DNA of 64,000 nucleotides from Oopsacas minuta (lineage: Eukaryota; Porifera; Hexactinellida; Lyssacinosida; Leucopsacidae), in assembly GCA_024704765.1 (NCBI GenBank), contig JAKMXF010000066.1, positions 1,175,883 to 1,239,882 on the forward strand, read 5' to 3'. Shown in pieces: positions 33,501-45,540 of the stretch; the stretch's first letter is position 1; the number at the start of each line of letters is the position of its first letter. A program made the translations under genes and the position numbers. The notes under the pieces are model-generated. The model was not told where the DNA came from. It did not search any database and was given only the letters and a program-made list of their open reading frames with translations.

Positions 33501-34579
33501 CAGACAATATTTATCACAAATCACAGCTCAAACTTCATTTCTTTGTCTGGATTATCTCTGTATTCATTATAGATTCATTCTAGGATGACAATTAATATAT
33601 TGTGGTTGTACTGATCAATATGACATGACATTTATCAACTAGCCTCGAAACTGATAATGATATTGTTTCATCAAATTCTCTCCAATAAATTCCAATTTAT
33701 TTTATGGCTGTTTAACATACTATATGTAGTTCAATCATGGCTGTGGCTTTACACACACCCTAGACTGTCGCCAAGTAAATTGAACTATAAATCCATATTC
33801 CTATTACAGAATGCCAGACACATACGATCATATTAATCAACATAGAAATTTTCACATTTTTGTATCAGCCTGTATTTCCAATGGGCTGACTTAAAATAAA
33901 TCTGTTCAACCATACTATTGCATAAGTACAGTGATTGCAGTGCAAAATTGTACTAAAGTATCCTAGCGAGAAAATCATCCGCAATACAGCACATGGCAGG
34001 AGTCAGGCTAATTAACTTAGCATAAAATTCCACGTAGCATGATTATCCAAAAATATAGTGAGAAAAAAGATAACGAAAATATTCCTTAGTGTTTGAATTT
34101 GTTGATTATTATTTTCAATATAATTGGAAAAATTTTAGAAATATATATTGGCTACATATTTTGCTTATCTTGACCAATGAAATCATATTACTTAACCAAA
34201 TACTGCCGAAAATATGTGATTTATGATATCAAAAAGATGCGGGAATTGGTTAAATTTTAGTGTTCCTTTTCACTACTAACGTAAAACTTCAGCCGTAATC
34301 AGTTAATCTTTTTTTATCGCTTAGTAGTTTTCCAAGAAATACAAAAATAACTACGTTGAAAAACAAATATCCATCAATTTTCAAGAGATATATTAAATTA
34401 TACAAGTCTCTGCCCTTTGACTGAGCCAGGTTAAATAAAGTTGGACAACTTATCAAATCGTGGGATGTAATTGAATTAATACAGTTAATATGGCGACTGG
34501 GGTAATTACATAACAAACAACCCATTATTGATAATTTTATTATTTGAAATTCAATGAAACGAAGTAAATTTGATTAGAA
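30592..34579. other. 4 kb gene-poor block between PDHA and KCTD genes
   Basis: Multiple stops in every frame, GC-poor, with only short spurious frames (for example 76 codons at 30720-30947, no recognisable similarity). One short inverted-repeat element lies at 33294-33381. I see no RNA gene. The block may hold regulatory DNA or undetected small exons. Confidence 0.5.
33294..33381. mobile_element. Short inverted-repeat element in gene-poor block
   Basis: GTAGAGCATTAAAGGACCCC then GCTCC at the left, GGAGCGCTTAATGCTCTGC at the right. The ends pair over about 20 bases with a small gap, giving an 88 bp hairpin-like unit. No second copy was noticed in the window. Confidence 0.5.
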
Positions 34580-35389
34580 ATGGCATCAAATCATAGAAAT
34601 GATGTAAATAACCAAACAGAAGAAATCACCTCACCAACTAGTGCTAGTATCCTCAAGCTAAATATTGGCGGTCATAAATTCGAAACAACAAAATCAACTC
34701 TCTCAAACGCATCCGTATTTTTCTCCTCACTTCTCTCAGGTCGGTATTTCACACTTAGAGATGAGAACGGTGCTTATTTTATCGATAGAAACGGTGAATA
34801 TTTCGCTCCAATATTATACTATATGCGTACACGTCACTTGATCGTGCCTCCAAGCATGAATATAGAAGCACTACTCCATGAAGCTGAATATTATTTATTA
34901 GAAGATTTGGCCAGTGAATTACGTGAGATTATAAACCCGCCAGAATGCATTGTGCCTAGTGTAATACAAACTAACGGTGCTTACTGCAATAAGACAGACT
35001 CTAAATTGTTTATTTTTGATAATAGAAAAGGTGTTATGCAGTTGCAAACTCGCGAAAATTGTGCGCTTATAAACGGTAAAGCTATGTGGGACCTGGAGGG
35101 TGTACCAAGTATATGGGGAGCGACAGTATCATGCAAGGATATATACGCTAAATTTATACATACACACGTTCGTAAGGGGCAGTATCAAATCGAAGAAAAG
35201 TTCGTGAAAATATTCTTACCTGGAAAGGAACATATTAGCGGTATGGTGACGTCAATCGGTACATTATCATTTGATTCTAAAAATTTGTATATTCTTGATG
35301 GAATGCCTACTCAAGAGAGTTTATTTGAATTTGAAGAGTATATATTTTATCCATTAAAGAGACGTGGTAAAAATGTATATGAAACATGA
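34580..35389 (+). CDS. KCTD-type BTB/POZ domain protein (269 aa)
   Basis: Single exon, 269 residues. Residues about 25-115 are a T1/BTB domain of the KCTD kind: ILKLNIGGHKFETTKSTLSN, then FFSSLLSGRYFTLRDENGAY, FIDRNGEYFAPILYYMRT, and EALLHEAEYYLLEDLASEL. The C-terminal ~150 residues have no clear domain by eye; they include a GKAMWDLEGVPSIWGATVSC stretch. KCTD proteins form oligomers, often pentamers, and many act as cullin-3 adaptors or G-protein beta-gamma partners. The best-known relatives with a short C-terminal domain are KCTD7, KCTD14 and KCTD6/11/21, but I cannot choose one. The gene is convergent with ERMP1. Confidence 0.88.
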   Translation: MASNHRNDVNNQTEEITSPTSASILKLNIGGHKFETTKSTLSNASVFFSSLLSGRYFTLRDENGAYFIDRNGEYFAPILYYMRTRHLIVPPSMNIEALLHEAEYYLLEDLASELREIINPPECIVPSVIQTNGAYCNKTDSKLFIFDNRKGVMQLQTRENCALINGKAMWDLEGVPSIWGATVSCKDIYAKFIHTHVRKGQYQIEEKFVKIFLPGKEHISGMVTSIGTLSFDSKNLYILDGMPTQESLFEFEEYIFYPLKRRGKNVYET

Positions 35390-36018
35390 ATAATTATTTG
35401 TTTTGTACTTATATAAATTGCTATATGATTATATTGAAATATTGAATATATATATTTTTGATTTTTTCAGAGGAAGAGTCCCGGTTTTGGTAATTTATCA
35501 TTAATGACTTCTCCCCGGATAATTTTCAATACTTTTTGTCGACCAACTGACCAATTTGTCATTATGTCTACGGTCCTGACTCCACTGTTCGGACCATGGG
35601 AGTTTCGATTAACAGTTGTTCGATTCGCCGAAATTATTTTCATCAACTTTATGAGCTTATCCACTTAAATTAATAATTTTTTCATATATTCCTCGAATAT
35701 TTGAGCAAGCCGGCTAAAATTGGTATAGGGGGCACCAATTTAGCACCAACCCCCTCTCCCATAGATTGTGTTACAAATTTTGAGTTCCTGTGGACCCTCT
35801 GCTGTCGTCCATGGATCACCAAGGTCAATAGGCCCCTGTTTGGGAACTGCTATTATGAATCAATGTATTTTCTAGAATATTCCTTTTCAACCTTGTTTAA
35901 ATGCCCATAAAAGTTTGTGGAAACACTAATATACAATTCTGAAAATCCAATATTTCGAACTCAATTTACTTATCATGAAAATCTATCAAAATACACTAAT
36001 AATATCTCAAAATGTATT
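35390..36018. other. Spacer between KCTD and ERMP1 (convergent)
   Basis: Noncoding. It carries a family B hAT-like repeat at 35716-35860. Otherwise AT-rich without recognised features. Confidence 0.5.
35716..35860 (+). repeat. hAT-like non-autonomous repeat (family B) copy
   Basis: CCAACCCCCTCTCCCATAGA, TTTTGAGTTCCTGTGGACCC, TGTCGTCCATGGATCACC, then GGCCCCTGTTTGGGAACTGC. It aligns with 13799-13890 and with the reverse of 23935-24030. Confidence 0.65.
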
Positions 36019-39000
36019 TCAAAACTTCCATGTTTTGTAGTTAGTTTGCCAAGTAAGAATATCCACCCATTCCGGCATATCATTTCTGAAATCTTTCAAA
36101 ATCTTCGACTCTTCGTTCGTCCATTGATTCCCTACACCGATATCAATATTAACCTTGTCCTTCTCAAAACCCTCGAATTCCAACCAAAATTCATTCAGAC
36201 AAGGGTCGAATCCACATGACAAATGAAAGAAGAATATCAAGGTACCATCGTTTAGAGATATCTGAGTAGGTTCACCTGCAAACGACCAGTTTATCATTTC
36301 CACGCTTTCTCTCATTGCCATAAGCATTACACCTCTATAGTTAATTTGCACTGAAAATCCAATTTTGACTTTTCCACCATATTCAGTGGAATTTATTTTT
36401 TCCAAAACGGGTTCTGGAACATCATTATTCTCATTAATCTTTATGTAATATGTATTTGACAGTTTACTGTATAATGGCGCGAATGTGGTTAACGGACAAT
36501 CTGTGATAACATTTTTTAAGCCATCGCATTCCACAAGTATTGATTCGTCAAGCAAAGTTCTCTTCGTGTTTAATATTGGATTTATATCTAACCAATCGCC
36601 TGGGATTATCCATAAATAATTATCAGGCATACTGCCCTGATTTTCCGTCGATACATAGCTAACAAAAAGTCTTTTCGGCTTAGGACTTCCTGGCTTCATT
36701 GAATAGGGAAAAATAGTTTGAGTAATCGCCAGTAAGAAGAAAATTACCGTTACAAGCGTGGATAGTAAAGTCACCATTTTGAATATACTTTTGTGTATAT
36801 ACATCGTTAATGGGATAAAATAGCTTGTGAGTAATAGCGTAGACATACTTACAAGCCCTGCTATCATTAGTTCAGAAGGAATTCTATTTCCCATTCGACT
36901 TGTTATTGGTATTATGACGTCAATAAACGTAACAGTAGCGTAGATAGACAAACACAATACCAATAAAACGCCTACAGCAGTTAGTGTGTAAGCTTTAATA
37001 ATATTAAATCCTGAATTTAAAGATGGGAAAACGAATTCCCCGATTATTCCACGACTAATGAACGGTCCAGCAATCCAAAGACACGCGAGAAATGAAGTAG
37101 ATTTATCGTGATAACTCAGGAAAATTAACAAACAAATCCATACTAACATTGTGCCGATGAAAAGCTGTTTTTCTCTCTTAACAATTGCCTTCGAATCAGC
37201 TGGACTATTAAAAATATGATAAATAGAAGCACCAGTAAACGCTGGTATAGCATATAATATTATCACAATCCATTGATGACTGAACCAAGACATACAGCCT
37301 CTACCAGACACGGTGAATTCACCAGCAATGCACAACGGTGCCAAACAGCCACACAAATAACTAATAAGCACATGAACAAATCCTTTCACAGATTCCATCA
37401 CCGTCTGATTCAAGATTGTGTAAATTAAAACAATTATCACAAATGCTGTACTAATAAGAGTATTCGATTCTTTTGACACAGAAATCGTGTACAACCCTAA
37501 TACATCAAAATACACTGGAGTACCGTGTATGTTGTCTAACGGTAATTTTAGGCCTTCAGAATTCAGCAATGCTTTTGTTAAAGATAGTGTGTTCAGGCCT
37601 CCTCGTAGTATCGACCCATCTGGTATGTATTCACTCTTATCGTACGTAGTATGGTAAATGTATCCATTGGTACAGTATGCTATATCTAGCCCTGGTATAT
37701 GCGCGAAATCGCGGAATATTTTGTAATCAGTATCAGATGGAATAATCCCACTTTTGAAGACATCATCTGCCAAGCTAGCGCCAAACGGATATGGAACGGA
37801 TTTCACGTATTCCTCAACTATCCATGGGTTATTCGGTCCGGCTTGGAAGAGAATTTCCCTTCCACCCGAACCAGCTGCTTCCAAATTCACAAACCCTTTG
37901 AGATTCTTAACCCAAGGATGTTGTGTCGAAAATCCATGACTTGCTTGCAGAAAAGTTTCTTCAGCTCCGTTAAAAAGCATTATAAGCTCAGTATCAAAAT
38001 CGTATTTTCCACTATCCACTTCACCCACTATAGAATTTAATACTTCTAGCATTATAGCACAAGATACAGCATCATCGCTAGCAGCTGGGCTGTCTAAAGC
38101 ACTATCGTAATGAGCATTTATCAGTAGGCTATGCTTAGTTCTAATTGATTTTTTGTGTACACGAATAACTACACTGCCTACGTTCTTGTAGATATTCACC
38201 CACGGTTTCTTTGTTAGAATGTTGAGGAGGAAATTACCTAAAAATATGAGTATTTAGCCAGTGAATTACGTTATTTAGAATTCCATTTAAATGAATTGCC
38301 ATATATGGACCGTATTTGTTTTTATCGGTTATCTCCCCATCCTTCAATTTTAGGGTGGATATTTACTTATGTTAATTGCCTGCTCCTAAATCCTACCCCA
38401 TACAACTGCTTCGTGATTATATTTCTTGTTACTCACCTCTTAGTAATGTCCTACTTATCCCGATCACATTGGATAACTTCGATTTAAATCGCCAAATTAG
38501 ATAACCTGATACTCAAGTTGCATTCCTGTTCACTATTGAATTTTCATGCATTTCTACTCGTAGTATATCACTTTTCAATACACTATGTTATCTACAAATT
38601 GGCAGTACAAATATATTTCGAAACTTTCGCTAAGAGCTATGCGTACCCGTGACATATAAATTCGAAAGTTTCATAACTCATAATTTAGACCAATTTTATT
38701 AGAATTCCAAACCATTAGCAGTAATATTTGTTACCTAATGTTCATTATCGCTATCTCTTTTAGATATCTGATAACAAACTTCCAATACATTATCATAGCA
38801 GTATTAGCAAACTCAAATTTCGCTCACCTGAATTTCTTGTAACTTCAATTTCATAGGCAAGTTCTTTTGAATTATTCATAATTTGGTTTAGAGCTTGTGT
38901 TAAATACTGCGGCGTTTGCTCCTCATTCGATTTTGAGCCCACTTGCCTTACGCCATAAGATGTGATGTTTTCTAGATAGTACCGAGCTTGTTTGACCGAG

Positions 39001-39191
39001 AAATCGCGATTTTTGCCATCATCAGTAACAGTGGGTAGTTTGAATAGGAAATAATAAACTGTTAGAAATACGGTAACATGATAACCGATTAAAAACAGTA
39101 GGAGAATACAACTCTGCTTTAGTTCATATGGGGATACCATTTCTCTTTTTAGTCTAATTTTTGAATACTTCAGATCAGATTTCTCTCTCAT
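36019..39191 (-). CDS. ERMP1: ERMP1-like endoplasmic reticulum metallopeptidase, M28 family (860 aa, 2 exons)
   Basis: Exons 39191-38828 and 38237-36019 (AG|GTGAGC donor, TTTTAG acceptor) give 860 residues (human 904). Exon 1 has one membrane anchor (CILLLFLIGYHVTVFLTVYY) and the start of the lumenal part with YGVRQVGSKSNEE. The M28 peptidase core follows: NAHYDSALDSPAASDDAVSC with His164 and Asp176 as probable zinc ligands, and LFNGAEETFLQASHGF with Glu214/Glu215 as general base and ligand. Later come LEAAGSGGREILFQAGP and the SDTDYKIFRDF stretch with HTTYDKSEYI, which supplies a final His. The second half has about eight membrane segments (residues about 370-650) and a lumenal C-terminal domain. 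These are the ERMP1/Fxna features, and catalytic residues look intact. The 590 bp intron is AT-rich. Confidence 0.95.
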
Positions 39192-39586
39192 AGACTGAAT
39201 TAATGGTTCATTTTTATATGCAGTTAAAGAAATTTATTCTGTTACAGAATTATTATTATGGAGTTTGTTTATGATAACTGATTTTCCTTATTATGAATTA
39301 TTGCTATATATTTGCAAGAATTCGCGAAAAGTTTTTCTTATGAAAAAGATGAGCTGAACTCCTTGTAAAGTATTCTGATATATTTTCGCGGAATTTAATC
39401 ATAATTATTCTTGTTTATAATCAGCTACTTAATTACGATGTATCAATTAATTGCAGATTTGATTGATTTTTGGAATTCCATCAAGAGTCTAATATGATTT
39501 ATCGGAAGAATACACCTGCATTGAGATATCCGTATACAGATATAGTATTCTAATTATTTAATTATCTTTATAATAGAAAACAATGA

Positions 39587-39738
39587 CAGTGGAACCTCGT
39601 TAATACGAATTACGGGTAAGACAAACATATATTTACCCAAAATCTGGTGCCCACAATGGTTATTCCCATGGAATTACTCCTTATAAGGCGAACACATTTT
39701 TACCGCCCGTTTATCTTCGTAATAACGAATTTCCGCTG
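39587..39738 (+). mobile_element. Tigger/pogo-like MITE
   Basis: 5' CAGTGGAACCTCGTTAATAC with GAATTACGG, 3' TTCGTAATAACGAATTTCC with GCTG. The terminal inverted repeats match over about 23 bases. CAGTGGAACCTCGTTAATAC is close to the known Tigger/pogo terminus consensus. TA follows the right end. Confidence 0.85.
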
Positions 39739-42177
39739 TAGATAGAAATTATCGAAGCCTTGTTGTAATGAGTTACTATTGAATGCTGGTCTACGTAATA
39801 TTTAATAATTACAATAATTGCTAAATGTAGTTTCCATAAGCATTTGTAACGATAACTAACATGCACACTGCATACGGCAGCATTTCGCCAAGTAATACTT
39901 TCTTCAATCAGCACGCGTATACCCAAATTTCAAGCTATTCTTCATATACAAGTTATACTCTGTACCTAAAAAGCATGTATGTACAAATCTGTAAGTTCTG
40001 TTTAAGTGTATCGGTAAGATATTCAAATAATGCAATTGATCTGGTTTTGTGAATATAAGCCCATTCGTCTAATATAGAATTAACATTTCTCAATTTCATT
40101 GTCGTATGTGTTGCTATGTTATCGCATCTGTACCGTAACAGCTGATAATTCCTCTCTCACATATGTTTCGACATTCCTATTCCTTGAACTACCGCATTAT
40201 TTACCATTAATTACAATGGGTCATAATACTTCCCTTGTGGGAAATCAAATACTCTAATTGACCGAACTCGAACTTTTCGTTTTTACGATGTTTGATTCTA
40301 GGCACTAAACATCTTATAGCTACTTTGGAAAAAATACATTTTTCGTTGATGCATCGTCGAAATGTTTGTAGTGTTATAAACTGAATTTACATTTTTGTTT
40401 AGAGAATATTATCCTTCCATACTTCCTTAGGGTGTCGAAATTTGAGAGCGAGGGGGAGCGAGCTCATGTAATTTCCCTAGGAAGCAATTCACGCAACGGC
40501 CCTGTATAACCTCACATTAGCATATATTTTACACAGATATACGATTAGGTTACAAACTTTAGTTTCATTAGAATTTCTTTTTAGAAAGGCAAATTATTAA
40601 TTTCCAATTTATTCTTAGTAAAATTGCTCAGTTTTAATTAATATCTTGTAGGCTATGATAATACATAAGTGCTAGTAATATTGCTCTGTGTTTATCGCAA
40701 TAATAATTACCATAAATTTATAATATCAATTCACATCTGTTTATTGAATAGATTTTGTTTACATAGCCGGATTGTGTCAATTTACTTATACACGCTAATG
40801 CTTGTAGTGTACAGCTATAATTATAATATTTATTTTGCACACGAATTAATCAATCTTCTTTGTAAACGGTATTTTGATTACTTTGAAACTTGTGTCGATT
40901 TATACACCCACAAGTATACTTATTTCTCTAAGTTGTCCATCTATAGCATACAGCCATTTTTATTAATAACCCATTTATGTAAATCGAGGCCTCATTTCAG
41001 AGTCTACTATATTTCTAATTGTTTGATATTTGAAGAAATTTCGTTATGTTGCTGCCATAACTCAATTCCTTTCATCTACATGTTGTAATAATGTTCATAT
41101 GATATACTGTAGACTCTCTCACCCTCATCTAACAACTGTTATTAAATTACCATAAACTATATTATTGCGTTTATTGTTTCCAATTGAAATGTGTAAAGAA
41201 TTCCTTTGATTTTATTTTTGTCAAGCCGCATCAATTTTCCAATTTGTTATGTTAGATTGTAATCTATATGGTTTGATGCATTGTAAATTTCGAATTTAAT
41301 CCTTAATATCTTGAATAACTTGTTACCAACTTCAAATCACCTTACCGTCTGTTTCTAATCAAAAACATCTCAAATCACCGCCTGTGCCGACAATAAATTT
41401 ACAAATGAGATACTTGAAATGCGAAATTCGGTTCAGCATAGTTGATTACCCCCCCTATATGTCTGTTGAACCCATGATAACATGTTGAAACCTAATCTCT
41501 AGAATTCTTTTGAATTTACTTAGAAATGTATGGAAATATGATTAATCAGCTAAAAGGTGTGAAAATTTACCATCAGAAATTTCAAATATCAGGTGCACAA
41601 CTAGATGTCACTACGAATATACATGTCGAATTTCGAGTCTTAATCTCCAAAGGTGTGCACAGGAGAGCGAAGACATATACATGTATACCCATCTGCCGAC
41701 TGAGAAAGTCATCCTTAATAGAACTGTGAGTATAGTCCCACAGTAACAATTTGTTAGTATTTCTCCATTTTATCGCTATGAAAGAATGTTTATTTCTTGC
41801 ATTAACACTTTTGCAATATCTGTACGTATTAGCTAATATTTCAAGACGATCCACAAATAATTGCAGGTGGATTATTATCTAGCCAAATTGCTATTTCAAG
41901 TGTTGATGAGGATTTTAATACATCCATGGGAAAAGATTATTTATCAGAATCTATCCTGTAAAATTTGGAAGTAGCTTCGATGGCTACGATGCCGGCTTGC
42001 AAATACTACGTGTTGCCTCCTGGGACCTCTAGGCAACATTTGGAGCTTTAGTAGCTATTCTAACATCATCTATTTACTTCCCCAAATCTTCATTCAATTA
42101 TAATAATACAAAATATAGGTAACTTGGCTAGAAAGAGAACAATACAAATAGTGCTATATCACAAACACCTTTATTTC

Positions 42178-42225
42178 GCTTAATCGGGTCAAAATGGTCT
42201 AGCCCCTCTGTGACCATATAAAGCG
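42178..42225. repeat. Repeat family D piece
   Basis: CGCTTAATCGGGTCAAAATG then GACCATATAAAGCGGTACTA. Its reverse complement (CCATTTTGACCCGATTAAGC) resembles CCATTTTGAATCGATTAAGC at 44242-44261. Confidence 0.45.
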
Positions 42226-42665
42226 GTACTACTATATGATATTTAGAGATGTTATTTGATAATATTAATCCGTCGTTACCATCAAATTATCCACTACAAG
42301 AACACTGTAATATTAATTATTACACCTGCACTCTGCTTTGTCTAGCTTGTTCCATTAACTCTTCGGCTATAATTATTAAATATGATGGCATCCTAAAGGC
42401 AGTTATTGTGGGCAAGTTTTTGGATTAACTCAGGTGTTTAATTAATCTTCCAAATTCTAAATTACTCTGTTTCTAGTTATTCTGACTGGTACAATCATTT
42501 TTGATTTGATTAATGATTGAGTCAATATTTGTATCAGCTTATACAGGAGGAAATATTGTGACGGAGGACATCTTGTGCAACTTCGGTTTCCAACCTGTTT
42601 TCTACGTAACCTTGCTTTTTGTTTGTATTAATTAAGTTCGGCTAATAAACGTCATCCGTATGGAA

Positions 42666-42800
42666 TACAGTCAATTCATGTTATATTGAAGCTCAAGAGA
42701 CCATAGTACTCCTATGACTTTGACGGTTTGAGACCATATTTGTACAATTTCGGACTTCGATATGAGCGGGTATTCCGGTATATCCGTATTCGTTATGGAA
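42666..42800 (+). mobile_element. MITE family A copy in gene desert
   Basis: 5' TACAGTCAATTCATGTTATA then TTGAAGCTCAAGAGACC; internal CTTTGACGGTTTGAGACCAT and TTTGTACAATTTCGGACTTC. The right terminus is not recognisable. Confidence 0.65.
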
Positions 42801-43465
42801 TCACATTGAATTTAATGAAAATATTTAATATGTGAAAACACTGACAGATCCGTTATGTTCCAGTTACCCAAGTAAAGTCGACCTTATCTCACAAATATTT
42901 GCAAATTCCTATCCATTTAGCGTACTGATTGGGCCATACAGATTGTAATTGTAAATTTGATTAATTCCTGTTAATTTGTCCGACCATATGATTGGTACTG
43001 GTCATCCAATTATCCAATTATCCAATAAATCTATCATATGTGTATGATAATATAAATCATATACAAAGCTGATTGTAGGTTACATAATACTATCTCCTGA
43101 TAAATCTACAGATCAGCTGTTTGATACGATTAAATTTTGTATGCAAATCTACAAATATACATTGGAGAGTCTTTCGTGTGCTAGTCACTTATCTTCCTGT
43201 TTTGCTTACATAATTTGACACAGTTTAATTAATTTGTATCATATAGTTGTTATTTACATAAGGAGGTTAATGGTAACTAATTTTGACTATCTTCCGAAAA
43301 TATGTGATTTTCATGTTCTCGTTATTTCCTAACCAGATTGGAAAACAATCCAGCGTGCCATCTGCTCCAACCGCACTATATATTCCGTCATCTTGTTAAA
43401 ATGATTCGGTGCAGACTTTTCCTGAAGGCTATTATTAGTAGAATATATAGACTGTTTTTATCAAA

Positions 43466-43485
43466 TACAGTCAACTCTCGTTAGA
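43466..43485 (+). repeat. Lone family A terminus
   Basis: TACAGTCAACTCTCGTTAGA matches the 5' end of family A, but the following sequence does not. It may be a solo end or a related element. Confidence 0.4.
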
Positions 43486-44234
43486 ACATGATTTCCACGC
43501 TATTGCTTTAAATTATTTGAAGCAATATAGGGAAGAAATAATCACGATTACAAAGAAATGAAACCCAAAACACTTCATAATAACTAGAGTTTGATGTCTT
43601 TAATGTTTTTCAACCATTTTACCGGAAAAACTTTTTAATCATATTTTTGGTCCTTGTGGCACTCCATGCTTTCATTTACACACATAGTTTGGGTGATTTT
43701 CACATCTTTTGTTACGATTCTAATATTATAAGTTCAAATCAGCTACGGCAGGCTAGTCAGGAATTACTTATCTCTTACTATAGATATGCCCCATTGCCCT
43801 AATCAATGTTCCTAGTTTCCTTTTCAGGACAGCAGTTTTCAAAATTCAACTGGTAGGCCAGTAAGTAACCGGTAATTTGGGACATGGAAACCATGGAAAA
43901 GTGGTGGAACTTAATTTTACTTCCATTCTGTTTAGATTAACTACCATTTTTGTGGTTTATTTAGTCATTCAATTAATTCTAGCTTTATTGCTCAATAAAT
44001 TTGGTTTATTGATTAGTACAAATGTAGTTCTATTTCAAACCATTTGTTCCGTGATTGGCTTTAATATATTCTCCTATTTACTTATGTAATATTACAAAAG
44101 GAAAAATACCACATTATTAATTACTAATTATTTGTTTGCGTATAATCAGAGCTGATATTTTGTTTATCATAGCCTTTTCAATAATTACCGCAAACTACTA
44201 GCTACCATTCTCGCACTCATTCAATCAATATTAC

Positions 44235-44360
44235 TCCTTTATCAACTAGGCCATTTTGAATCGATTAAGCGGAATTAAGAAGTTGCCCCACTAACCGAAG
44301 CTTAACACTATTTACGTAGTTCTGTATCTGTCCAAATGACCCGATTAACCGGTCTCTTTT
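44235..44360. repeat. Repeat family D piece
   Basis: CCATTTTGAATCGATTAAGC at the left and CCCGATTAACCGGTCTC at the right. The left end is related to the element at 42178. Confidence 0.45.
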
Positions 44361-44369
44361 TAAACAGAG

Positions 44370-44483
44370 TACAGTGAATTTCGTCTTTTAGCAAGTCGTA
44401 TTTTTAAAGGAATTATTTCCAATACTAGCCCCTGTAAAAACTTGCTATTAGGTAAATATTGCTAATAAGCGAATACCCCTGTA
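44370..44483 (+). mobile_element. TA-flanked MITE with TTAGCAAG termini
   Basis: 5' TACAGTGAATTTCGTCTTTT with AGCAAGTCG; 3' GCTAATAAGCGAATACCCCT with GTA. The ends are inverted copies with scattered mismatches. The 47043 and 61600 regions carry related ends (GTTCGCCTAATAGCAAGTT, GTTCGCGTATTAGCAAGG). Confidence 0.7.
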
Positions 44484-45404
44484 TTACTATAATATACGTT
44501 TAGATTCCAAAACCTGTTTAATGGTAACTTCATCACTGGAACATCAAATATTTATGAAATTCAATACTCATTACTCACATAAATGCTTTTATTAATTATT
44601 TGCTGTTTGCAATTCTCAAACAACAAACATTGTGTCTGAATTCTTTGTACAGCTACACAACAGCTGTAATGTTGTTATACGTACTGGGAAATCTACATTG
44701 TACAAGTTATATATAATCATCATCACCTGGCCTGCATTCATGGTTAAGTCGCGTATTCTATTTTATATTTACATACATATTTTGGTCATTGTGGATGATA
44801 AAATTCCATTCTCTAGTTTACATAAGTTGTATCTGAGCTCTATCTTCCATAGGCTATAGCTTTGTGTTGGTGTGATATGCACGTTCTTCACCCCAATACA
44901 GATGATACAAACATTTCGGTTAACCGAATTCAGTTTAAACTGACCAAGCAAACATATCCCAATTAAATGTAGCCTTATATATTACGTGGGACACTGATTG
45001 TAAGCATTAGCTACTGATCAGCCAAATATACTTTCGTCAACTGATGCTTACTTTTCTGTCTATACGAAATATTATAATCAATTTCCTCCTCCTTCTAGGT
45101 TGATTAGCATAAGCCTCATATGCAAATTTATTCAAATATCATATGCGTATTGCATATTTAGCGTATCTTTATGTAATTGATTAGAAAAGTATTTCTAATA
45201 GATATAGATTGCCTCAGGCTTAAACACGTTTGATAGTGGAATTATTAGAGGACAAATAATGCTGGCGCTGTTGTTACTATTGCATTATAGTTCTCGTCAT
45301 GTTAATTGGCTGTATTTCCTATCTTCATTCTATGTTTACGGTCATAATAGTATATTTACTATACGTATATTCTATGATATAGAACGTAATTCATTTGTAA
45401 TTAT

Positions 45405-45540
45405 TACAGTGGAGTTTCCAATTCCTGCTTCTCGGAGATTGCTTATCACGTACGTACAATCGTACATGTAGGATAAATTCATTTCGCTCCACTACCTTGT
45501 CCGTTGCAGAGGTGTTATCCGTTTCAGAGACTCCACTGTA
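45405..45540 (+). mobile_element. TA-flanked MITE with CAGTGGAGTTTC termini
   Basis: 5' TACAGTGGAGTTTCCAATTC, 3' GTTTCAGAGACTCCACTGTA. The terminal inverted repeat is 15 bp, near perfect, with TA at both ends; total 136 bp. Confidence 0.85.

Noticed and set aside
33215..33588. Short overlapping frames of 68-83 codons with hydrophobic stretches
   Set aside because: They span an inverted-repeat element and do not join into a credible protein.
17401..36930. Repeated TGACGTCA/GACGTCA words as CRE sites
   Set aside because: Most occurrences fall inside coding sequence (e.g. PIKfyve, ankyrin gene, ERMP1) and follow from amino-acid content; no clustering at promoters was seen.
43877..44089. 70-codon hydrophobic frame
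   Set aside because: It lacks an ATG at its start; hydrophobic readings are common in AT-rich DNA.
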